Assembly (NCBI GenBank): GCA_003313425.1
Contig: NHZP01000056.1
Span: 186,001-250,000, forward strand
Direction of reading: 5' to 3'
DNA: 64,000 nucleotides
Source of the DNA: Pseudopyrenochaeta lycopersici
Lineage: Eukaryota; Ascomycota; Dothideomycetes; Pleosporales; Pseudopyrenochaetaceae
The notes below the pieces were generated by a model. That model saw only the letters and a list, made by a program, of their open reading frames with translations. It ran no database searches and was not told the DNA's origin. Made by a program: the position numbers and the translations under genes. Positions 1 through 9,230 of this stretch are shown here, in pieces. Each line of letters opens with the position of its first letter. The stretch's first letter is position 1.

Positions 1-533
1 CCTCAAGCCGACGGTCTTGGCTATAATCCTCGCTGCTTGCGTCGCGACATTAGCGTTCAGTCCTCAAATGAGACGCGCGACGAGCTAGTTTCCTCTCTCA
101 TCAAGAACAATCCCACTATTGCTGAGTTTCAGCGCGTTTACCAAGGAGATTTCACCAAAGGACACATGGGGGCTCACGCAGGCGGTCACTACACTATCGG
201 AGGGGACGCTGGTTCTGACTTTTACAGTAAGTCATCATGCAAGCTAGGGTGAGCAACCTTTAACTTTTGACCTCTTCCACGATAGATTCGCCCGCAGACC
301 CTGCATTTTTCCCACACCACGGCATGATAGATCGCGTTTGGTGGACGTGGCAAAATCTCGACCTCGCAACAAGGCAGAATGCGCTTGCCGGAGGGTCGAG
401 ATTTGGAGGCGGAGGAGCGAATGTTACCATAAATGATGCTATAACGCTGGGAGAATATGTGGGTGTGCCCAAAATCACGATAGGGGACGGGATGAATACA
501 CTTGCAGGACCATTCTGTTACATCTATGCGTAG
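1..533 (+). CDS. Tyrosinase (copper-binding polyphenol oxidase family), 3' part
   Basis: The 3' part of a tyrosinase gene that begins before the window. Two exons are visible, up to 226 and 286-533, separated by a 59-bp intron (227-285, GTAAGT...ATAG) whose removal keeps the frame and closes the motif FYNSPADPAFF. The last exon carries the second copper-site signature: histidines in GAHAGGHYT, then SPADPAFFPHHGMIDRVWW with the HH pair and the DRVWW that follow the CuB helix. The protein ends in PFCYIYA. Tyrosinases oxidise phenols to quinones, for example in pigment formation. The GDAGSDFY and GLGYNPRCLRRD segments are typical of secreted fungal members, but the N-terminus and any signal peptide lie outside. 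Nothing appears broken in the visible part. Confidence 0.88.
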
Positions 534-737
534 ATTATATGATTTCCGGCGAGCCAGGTAGATGAAAAAGTGCATACCGTTAAGCAAGGCCTACAAAGCC
601 TGAATGATGAATTGAGACTCAAATAAAGGGCTGTGCTGGGTACAATCAGACTTCTCAATAATCAATAAATAAATAAACAGGCTATGTTGCTATCTATTCA
701 TTGTTAAGCCCTAATATTGTTATTGATTATTAGCTTA

Positions 738-1184
738 TCAATAATTAATAATATAAGCCTGGGGGATGAATACCTTGTCGCAGCTACCAGAGATATCCAT
801 AATGTCGTCACCTACTGCCACATAGAGCTTCCTGATCAAGTCATTTTGCACCCAATTGCCTAGACACTCAAGCTTTTCGATAGTCTCTGCCGAGAGACGT
901 GTTCTGTCCCAAGAGATCGTACGCCTTGTCCAAGAGAACACCCGTTCCGGGTCGTCTGACATCGCCGGCACGCTCAATACTTCAATAGCCATTTGATGTA
1001 GGCGAGGATATTCGAGTCTCTGCTCTTCTCGGCACCACCATTCAAGCGGAGTTTTTGTTGTCATATGTCTTGGTGGAGCATTGACGAACTTTTCGAAATC
1101 ATCCTCGTCGCCAGGCCCATCCAAAACACTCGTTGACTGTTTGAGGCGCTCGTACGTTGATAGCTCGCGTTGCTTTTCGCCCAA
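738..1184 (-). pseudogene. hAT transposase C-terminal fragment
   Basis: A fragment of about 148 codons reading leftward. It contains the hAT C-terminal dimerisation region: TPLEWWCREEQRLEYPRL, then MAIEVLSVPAMSDDPERVFS, followed by the RRTISWDRTRLS block that closes the domain. The zinc finger and the RNase H-like catalytic core are absent, and the sequence on its right (from about 1185) reads as an unrelated gene on the other strand. This is therefore a truncated relic. A 200-bp AT-rich stretch between the tyrosinase stop and this fragment shows nothing recognisable. Confidence 0.8.
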
Positions 1185-1672
1185 TTCAGAAGGACCTGCG
1201 CGATGTCTACGTTCGGTTCAACCAGGCTACGGCATGGTATGATCATTACAGCGTCTGCCAGAACCCGAGACTACTAGCCAAGTGGCTCGAGTACCTCCAT
1301 GCCCTCAACTTAGAGCAGTTCGATTCAGACTTGTGGAAAGCCATGCTGAAGGCCAATAAAAACTAGCCTGAGCTTTCTCCAGCCGCGATTGAGCGGGACG
1401 GCGCAGTAGTGTACTGCCATCGAGGCATGAAGGATATGTTTTCCATTGATGGCATCGCCCACCCACCCCATTTCGTGACCGGGAATAAGATGCGGTTCGA
1501 GAAGGTAGCGGATCTGCTCAACTTTCTCTTTCTATGGGATGATGGACAGGTTCGGTTGGGCTGGGCTAACAGGCCTTACCGAGTAATCCTGCAGAAGAGC
1601 TTTGAGTTGATTGAACGACGGCTGGGCTATAGGAACGGTGGCTGGATGAGTTCTTTCATCTTGTTCGTTTAA
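1157..1672 (+). pseudogene. Fragment of an unrecognised fungal gene
   Basis: One reading frame runs from about 1157 to 1672, broken by a single TAG after KAMLKANKN near 1364. It then continues as PELSPAAIERDGAVVYCHRG and DLLNFLFLWDDGQVRLGWA. I do not recognise a domain. The amino-acid composition and sustained frame across the stop suggest a real former protein rather than chance. The stop is explained by CAG to TAG. Its upstream end abuts the minus-strand hAT fragment, and its downstream end is followed within 25 bp by the hAT element at 1694, so this gene has probably been cut on both sides by transposons. Confidence 0.4.
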
Positions 1673-1693
1673 CTCTTTGGGTGCTCCCATACC

Positions 1694-4600
1694 CAGTGTG
1701 GCCAATGGATGGAACTATTTGGATTGTCCATCCAATCCGCTTCGTTTTGGATTGGATTGGATTGGATGGAGGAATCCAATGAATCCAAATCGAAATTACT
1801 GCCGCCACATTGTGGTGGAGATTAGAGAACGAGGCATCATAGTGCCAATGCGTAAGCCATATTCGCTAGCTAAGCGGAATGGCTGATTCCGAGCGAATTT
1901 CTTCGCATTATCGTGAAGATAATTCTGAGTACGGGGCGACAGATACTCCGTGCATAAGCCACTGGAATCATAGCTATTTGCTTCCTTATAAAACGAGCCC
2001 AAGGTGACGAAGTCTGAGTTGCAAGGCGTTGAAGGTGTCGCACCTTTTCAAAAAAAAATCAGCTCTGGATCTAACATGCCTCATTAAGTTATTGTTCTTG
2101 TTTTGCTCTCCGCAGCAGTTATCACTACTGTTATTACTGCGTCACATGACATCACTATTACCTCTTACGGTTGACGCTTTACGGTCATTTGAGGGGGAGA
2201 AGGTTGCTCTATCTGCTCCTTCAACATGCTCTGCACTGTCTGCACCACTCTCCGCGGTAGGGCCCTGAAATAATTCTCTTGCACTTATACTAACCTTCCT
2301 CTGAATAGGATGGCCGAGCTTTCGTCGCCAATGAGTCCCATTATACCGATTCGGACCACGATTGGTCGTGGGTGCAATGGAGGTTGCTTCCCGGACATTC
2401 AATCCCTTTGTCACGTTCAATGAAGAGGATTCGAGGATGGTTCTGGGCGTTTGGCGCACCGACAGAGGAGCAGGGGACGAAGAAAAGATTCTGGCCCTGT
2501 AAGGAATGTCATCTGGCTGGGAAAGGTAGCCATTACAACACCGACAATGGTACCTCTGCCGTGAATACACATTTACGAGATATCCATCATCTGGCCTGGG
2601 ATAAAGACAACAAAGAAGTTATCGACGATACCTCAAAGAGGTGGCTCTGGACAATGAAAGGCAAGCCCGCTCCCTCTACGGCGGATGCTGCTAGCCTCGA
2701 CGCGTCTATTCCTCGAGAACAGGAAATCATGAACTATTTAGCGCGAGAATTTGATACGAATCAATTCCAGAGGCTTCTCGTTCGTTGGATTGTCTATGAC
2801 AATGTCTCCTTTCGTCAAGTTGATAGTGCAGCGTTCCGTGAGCTCATTAGATACCTCTCTTCCCGTGCGGAACCTGCAATGCCTTCCCATACCACGATTT
2901 CGGCCTGGGTAGCTCATGGTTTTGAGCTTCATAAAGCGACAGTGAAGAAGGAGTTAAAAGATGCTTCGAGTAAAGTCCACTTCGCATTTAATCTCTGGAC
3001 CTCCGGAAACCTATTATCACTCAACGGCATTGTCGCTCACTTTCTCAACAAGGACTTTAAGGCTCGATGCATCCTTCTCTCGACTCCAGAGCAACTGGGC
3101 TCACACGCAGGTATCAACATCGCCGATGGGGTTAGCAAGGTTATCGACGACTTTGAGGTCATGAACAAGATTGGATTCTTTGTGCTTGACAACGCTTCGA
3201 ACAACGATACGGCAATGGATGCTCTTGCATAGACGTATGGTTTTGATGCTATTAAACGACGCCTTCGCTGCTCTGGCCATATTATCAATCTCATTGCTCG
3301 CCATCTTCTTTTCGGCGTGGACCCAGATTTATTCGAAATGGAGGATCAGATGCCAAAAAACATCAAAGAGAGTTTGAGGCATTGGAGAAAAAACGGACCG
3401 GTCGGCAAACTTCACAACCTGGTTGTTTGGACGTATTCAAGCCCCCAACGACGAGCTAGATGGGTCGCAGGTAAGTTTACTGCCCTTCCGGCAAATTCAG
3501 TTCTTAATGTACCGTAGCACAGCAGAAATACATCGAAGAATCCGATGGTGAGGCCGATAAAGCTGACCTCAAGACTTACGAGCTCTGCCGAGACAACAAT
3601 ACACGCTGGAATAGCGTCTATAATATGCTCCGTCGTGCGAATAAACTCCGCAATGCTCTCGATTATTGGCTTGAATCAGAAGAGAGACTGATCAAACGGA
3701 ACAATGCCAAGGGTACAAAGTTGCCAGTTGAGGATGCAGCAATCTGCAAGGACATCTTCACAGATAGGTTAACGGAAAAGGACTGGGACATACTCTCCGA
3801 GTATGAAAGACTGCTCAGGCCATGTTATGAGGCGACGCTAGATCTACAGGGTCGACCAGGTGATGGTACATCCAGCGGGCTGACAAACGTCATTCAGGAT
3901 ATCGAGTATATTCTCGAAGAGCTGACTGCTGTTTATGCCTCATACGAATCTGCAGCAGAAGACATTATTCAAGGGGAATGGCATTTCAAGGCCCAAATCA
4001 AGCTTGCAATCGACAAAGCTCAACAGTATTACTAGAAGCTTGGAGACTCGCCTGTCTACCTTGCCGCCGTCGTTCTTGATCCTGCGAAGAACTGGGATTA
4101 TCTCGAAGCGTTCTGGAATAAGCAGCCGAAGTGGATCAAAGACGGGCAGAGAGCAGTTAAAAGGCTCTGGCTTGACAGCTACAAGCAACAGCCTATTTTA
4201 GATGCCCTTTCGCCCCAAAAGAAGAACCCGCGCGATGGTGAGCCCACGGGCATTCAAGCGTATCGAATGAGAGGTATCAAAGCTGCGCAGACAGCTAACC
4301 GTGAGAAGAGAAAGGATGAATATGACCGCTATTGCACTCAAGGGCAGATCGAGTGTGACGAGCCAATCGCCTGGTGGACAACGACTGGCAAAGCCCAGTA
4401 TCCGCAGCTTGCGCAGATGGCTATCGATATTCTCAGTATTCCGGCAATGAGCGACGAGCCAGAAAGAATATTTAGTAGATTGGGCATGATGATAACTGAC
4501 CGCCGCAATCATCTACAGTGTAGTACAGCACAGGCAGCACAGGCAGCACAGTGTCTGTATTCATGGGACAAGGCCGGTATTATCGACATAAGGCAAAAGC

Positions 4601-4861
4601 CGGTTGAATGAGAAAAGACGTCATATTTTGTAGCAAGATCTCTACATCATACTTTAGATTAATCCATTACAACCATTTTCTAACGAAATTATCCCCATGG
4701 GCGTTGTAGAGATTTCCATAATACACATTGATCACCCGCTCAGACCACTATGGCTAAGGCTGAATGGATTGAACTAGATTGGATTTGGATTGGACTGGAT
4801 ACCCCTGGATTTTGTGGCGTTGGATTGGATCGACGATCCGTTCCATCCATTCGCCACACTG
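1694..4861 (+). mobile_element. hAT DNA transposon 1
   Basis: A 3168-bp hAT element. The termini form an inverted repeat of 22 bp with one mismatch: CAGTGTGGCCAATGGATGG at 1694 and its reverse complement ending at 4861. Just inside each end lie short direct repeats of GGATTGGATTGG (about 1730-1790 and 4765-4830), typical subterminal transposase-binding arrays. The single gene inside (2146-4611) encodes the transposase. The 8 bp on the left (CCCATACC) and right (GTGATGCT) do not match, so I see no target-site duplication. Either the flanks have been rearranged since insertion or the true ends lie slightly elsewhere. Confidence 0.8.
2146..4611 (+). pseudogene. hAT transposase with two TAG codons
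   Basis: I model three exons: 2146-2256, 2309-3470 and 3518-4611. The introns (52 and 47 bp) have GT/AG ends, the first with TACTAAC, and all phases agree. The product would be about 788 aa. Domains in order: a BED-like zinc finger (WPCKECHLAGKG ... HLRDIHH), the hAT catalytic core with FAFNLWTSGN and FFVLDNASNNDTAMDALA, then NNTRWNSVY, and the C-terminal dimerisation block ending IDILSIPAMSDEPERIFS. Two in-frame TAG codons interrupt it, at 3230-3232 (expected Gln before TYGFDAIKRRLRC) and 4033-4035 (expected Trp before KLGDSPVYLAA). Both are explained by one C-to-T or G-to-A change, consistent with RIP. Otherwise the gene is complete. Confidence 0.82.
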
Positions 4862-5840
4862 GTGATGCTGCATCTGTCAGATCAGTGGTGTCACTGGTGA
4901 GAGACTCATCAACTGAAAGGTTTGTGAATGAGGAATTGAGTTCAGACCCCATGTCGGATAGCTGGTAAATCAATGCAGGATGATTTTTGATGTAATTCGG
5001 ATGGTTCTGTGAGATCTCGTTGGTTTGTTTGTGGCTTCAATCGGTGGCGTTCGGCATGGCAACCATTTTGTCGAGGCTCGATTCAAGGCTTGACTTGACT
5101 CGACGCTCGATTGATGGCGCTCGATTCCATTGGCTCGACAAGCTCGGGCTTGAAAATCACACTGGGTGTGGGCAGAGCCGGCATACAAGTTCATCCTTGT
5201 TCAGCGTGTCCTATCCTTGGCCATCATCCTCATGTCGACCAATCCTGCATCATCGTTCGTCCAGCCAGAACGAGGTGTAGTGAAGTATATTGAGTGCTTT
5301 CTCCAGCCTATATCATTAACCCAGCTTGATTGTACCCAGCTTGATTGTACTGCATTTCCCGTTGCTGAATAGACGATGCCTGGCGACAACACTAACCTAG
5401 ATCTACCCTTCTGCCTGACTATCTGGCCCTGACCTGACCTGACCTGATTTTTGTAAGTTGCGATATATAATTGTTGCGATATCAATTGGTCCGCACGTGG
5501 CCGGACTGTCGCTACTCAGACTATCCTGGACTAGCATGTTTCCGGACAAGTTCACATCGTCTCCTCCTGGCTGAATAGCAACTCAGCGCAGTATTCCATC
5601 GTATCTCACCAGCGGCCCCTTGCCGCAACAATAATAGTTTTGACAGGCAGTGGCTAAAAACTCATCTACGTCTCCATTAGTTTTCGTTCGGCGTGAACGA
5701 AAGCGACAACAGGTTTTTGACCAATCGCGATTGAAGGCGGGGTCATCGGCTGGGATTAAGTGTACGAAGTACGGAATACGAGATACGTAACGCTAAGATC
5801 TGGAACCTAGTTATCTAAGTATATTAGTGTTACGAGATGC
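4862..5840. other. Intergenic stretch without recognisable gene
   Basis: About 980 bp between the hAT element and the DUF6589-RecQ element. No reading frame here resembles a known family. Small-scale repeats are visible: CAGCTTGATTGTA occurs twice in tandem near 5325-5350, and CCTGA is repeated around 5430-5445. It may be host intergenic DNA or an old repeat. Confidence 0.5.
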
Positions 5841-5935
5841 TAGTCTCGTAACTACCAGACGTTCCCTATTCGGGGATAGCCCTGCGCACGCGCCAAGTCG
5901 GGACCCCTCAGGGGAACGTCTGGTGGCCGGTCCAT
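5841..5935 (+). repeat. Left inverted end of the DUF6589-RecQ element
   Basis: Complex terminal repeat. The 25-bp inverted core is 5880-5904. A palindrome with arms CCAGACGTTCCC and GGGAACGTCTGG flanks that core (about 5854-5924), and inside it lies CCCCTCAGGGG. Immediately outside, 5830-5851 is itself a near-perfect palindrome (TTACGAGA...TCTCGTAA). The partner is 14472-14566. Confidence 0.7.
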
Positions 5936-6302
5936 TATTTTTGGCAATCTGAACACGTTTTTATGGTGTAGCTACATACTTCAACCAGCAATAGCACAAC
6001 AGCCACATAATAGAAACCCTTTTTTTTTTACTGCAATCGACTCAGCGGGTTTAAGAGTACCTTATCCGCGCTCTGCGATATTTTATTTTGCTGTGGTGGT
6101 GGCTGAACCCCGTCCGGTGGAAAATGCGATCTGAACACGAGCGTGGGCCAAATGCCCCGCCCGATACGCCCCGCCCCCTCTCCCAACCGACTAGCAGTAC
6201 TGAGCGCGGCTGCGCTTCTAGTAGAGAGTTCGGATAGTCGCCCCTAGTTATATAGAAGGTCGTAGTAACGTTTCCTCAGGTCAGCCAGCCGGGTCACCTT
6301 GG

Positions 6303-8949
6303 TCGTCTCAGTCTTCAATCCCGCTCCCCTCTTCGTCGTCCTCATTGCCAGACCGATCCTCCCTGGCAGACCAAACCTCTACTCCTTCTGCTCCTGCTAA
6401 AAGGGGTCGGCCTGTTGGATCGAAAAACCGTGTTGCTAGTCCTGCAGTTCATACCAGTACACCCTTGAATCAAGCAGAGGAAGAAAGGCTGAGCACTTAC
6501 TTGGAAGTGATTAAGGGGGTAACGCATACTCAAGATGGGAGTGGGCGCTATGGCAATATAACTGATCTGGTGTATCTCCTTGGTCGGACAAGCAGCAAGC
6601 CAAAAAGTCGGGCATCTTTTATAAAGGCAGTTGAGTCGACCCCAAGTATCCTAGGACGGCTGAGGTTGGGTATTGTGCCATCCACAGGGGAAGATATATC
6701 TGGTGCTATCTTAGAAAAGGAGGTCGAGTTGCTTCAGAGCGTCAATATCTTTGGGGAGTATTCGCTGGAGACTGCTCCTACAACACCATCAAGTGTAGAG
6801 ATTTCCACGGAAAGGGAGCTATTTGAGGACGTTGAGCGTCTGGCTCCAGGTACTGTTAGTCTATTACGACGCCTGTGCACCAACGATCTATCTAGGACAC
6901 CTTATGATCAGAACAATTCTCGGATTATTTCGATCCTATCTATTATATGCTTCAGTCGACACCAGCGGAAGTGCAACTACCTTCCCGCAATACTTGGACT
7001 ATTACTCTTCTCTGCTGGTACTAAGAAACAGGTGTTTGATATTACAAACTCAATGGGTTGGACTGAATCGTATTCATCTGTATGGCGTAGTGTTGGTGGA
7101 CTACGGGATGCTGCTAAGGAAGTGGCACGTCAGTTTATCAGAGATGGGCCATGGGCAGTGGTGTACGACAATTGTGAACTGACAACTGGCGTCAGTGAGC
7201 AGGATGACACCTCCAGGAATCAGCTGCATTCAATTACCACCGCCCTTCTACTACCTGGTACTACCCTGCCATTAGGCGGTCTGTCCCAGGCTGATTTTAC
7301 CCCATATGTAGTCGGTATGGACGATCTAACAAAGGATGCGTCTGAAAGAGATGCGTGTTTCTCTAGATTTGTGACCTCTACCGTATACAGTGCACTTGAG
7401 GAGGTATATCCAACATATGTCTTGGAGCAGCTAAAGACTCCGTCAATCAAGGAGCATGCCTCGTACCCGGTGGTTGACCGAATAGCGATTCCGGACGGCT
7501 CTCGCCATGTGCCAATTCCCATTCTTCCTATTCAGACCAGTGAGAATACCACAATGGGTAATATCGACATACTGAAGGACATATTCCTTAATCAGCTTGC
7601 TTTGTCTCCTGAATACTTCGAGAACCGCCCAGCTATACTGGTTGGTGGCGACGCTAAGACCGTCAATCGTATGTGGTCGGCCATATATGGTGCTGGGGAT
7701 AACACCGACACGTATAGCCGACTACATCATGTAGTCCCTATACCTGGACTGTTCCATATGCAGATGCATGTAATACAGACCATTATTAAGAATCACTGGG
7801 GCAGTGAGCCAGCTGGAGGCGAGCGGTGCAACCACTCGTCTCTGCGGTACCTGTCTGGGAAGATGGCTCGTCGGTTTGTTGGTCCTAGGAACCTGGTTTT
7901 TGCTCATGCACGTACGTTCGTATCAGATGCGCTCCAGGGACGGATTATGGCAGAGTTTTTTCAGCAATTAATAGCGTATCCAGGCAGCGGATTGTCTCCT
8001 GAACCATTACCAGACGAATTGGATACCGCAATTAGGGTTCTGCGGCCCCGCCAACTGAAGTCACTGATTACAAAGACGACTCAGTCAATACAGACTACAC
8101 ATCAAAACAGTGGCGATCCAACTGCGCCAGTCGACCTTGAGCGACGAGAGAACCTGCTATTCGTACGGGACGCATTATATTATACTATGTTAACATACGC
8201 AATTTAAGCACGGTGACATCGGCATCCTGCGACATGTACTCAGCTTCCTCATATATATGTTTGAGGGTTCCAGGAAGCCAGTGTATACGCGGATAGCTAT
8301 CTACGTTAAGAAACTCATTGATACTGCGTATGTTACATCTGAAGAGTGTCGAAGAGCTATTGCTGGATGTCTCCTGGTTAACCCAACTGGTCGACCGGAT
8401 GGTTTCTACGCTATTGATCTGGCAAACGAATTCCACAACCGATCAGTAAAGGACATCTGGTCAAATAGGAAGACGACGTCTACTACTGTCCGTTCAGTGT
8501 CTGAATATGGTGCTATTGATGCGCTGTTTCTTCGACCATTACGACTAAGACTACAGGCTATATGGGGTAGACGTTCACTGGGAAAACACGTCCGTGCTAA
8601 CCGCGGCAGGGTTATACACTACGTTGCAATCCAATCACGGCGATCAATAATGCTGGATCCTACGCGGTCTGATCCAGATATCCACAAACTCACATGGTCA
8701 AGAGACGCTGTGTTAAAAGGGGCTAGCACAATCGAGCATACTCTGGGCTCGTTTAATGCCAAATTTATGTACGATTCTGATAGCCTACGGGTCGTTGACG
8801 ATATCCCTATATGGGATAATGATGTGCTGGAGGTATACGACTGTCTAGGGCCAGATGTATATGATGTGGATCGAGCGCTAGTTGAGGCTCTTGCCTGCCT
8901 TCCTACTCCCACCGAGGAGCTACTCGGCGAGGTGGAAATGGGCCTCTAA
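6303..8949 (+). pseudogene. DUF6589 protein, candidate transposase, one frameshift
   Basis: A protein of roughly 865 aa of the fungal DUF6589 family. Visible family landmarks: an AT-hook-like KRGRPVGSKNR near the N-terminus, GPWAVVYDNCEL in the middle, then AILVGGDAKTVNRMWS and PIPGLFHMQMHVIQTII. The C-terminal part has HGDIG and GFYAIDLANEFHNRSVKDIW. The acidic positions in YDN and GGDAKT are what one would expect of an RNase H-like nuclease core, but that is inference. Codons run open from about 6303 but no in-frame ATG precedes the conserved part, so the start is lost or lies in an upstream exon. The frame breaks at 8203-8205: one extra T in ATTTAAG separates LTYAI from KHGDIG. A 46-bp GT-AG intron (8163-8208) would also restore the frame but would delete conserved residues. 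Confidence 0.75.
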
Positions 8950-9222
8950 ACGCACCGTTTTTGGCTGCTGCCTTCGGCGTCAGCTAGGATTGACGTCAGA
9001 GCCATCAAAAGCGGCAATTTTAGTCGAAGCTGCTTCCAAAAGCTTCCAAAATTTGGCAATCTCCGGTGATGTGAAGCAATTCACCACGCGAAAACTTGCC
9101 GTATTAGCACGCCTAGAATATTTCCAGTAGCCGACTCTATTCCATCACACATATACTTAGTTCCTACTATTCTCTTTATCCTTCAAGTTCTTACGATAGA
9201 AGTTTGACCTGCCCCGTTCCTT
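8950..9222. other. Gap between the convergent genes, including the displaced 3' end of the helicase gene
   Basis: Between the DUF6589 stop and the nested hAT. Read on the minus strand from 9222, the helicase frame continues from the insertion point for about 18 codons to a TAA near 9170. This stretch therefore holds the original helicase C-terminus cut off by the hAT. The remaining roughly 200 bp show no gene. Confidence 0.55.
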
Positions 9223-9230
9223 GTATAGCG
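9223..9230 (+). repeat. Target-site duplication of the nested hAT (left copy)
   Basis: GTATAGCG, repeated exactly at 12200-12207. An 8-bp duplication is the hallmark of hAT insertion and fixes both ends of the element. Confidence 0.9.

Noticed and set aside
5880..5925. Link between CCCCTCAGGGG in the DUF6589 element end and the CCCCTAGGGG array
   Set aside because: The former is one arm junction of a longer hairpin with a different centre, and no other part of the 53-bp unit is shared.
8163..8208. A 46-bp intron in the DUF6589 gene
   Set aside because: Ends and length fit, but it would remove RDALYYTMLTYAI, which appears conserved, while a single extra T explains the break more simply.
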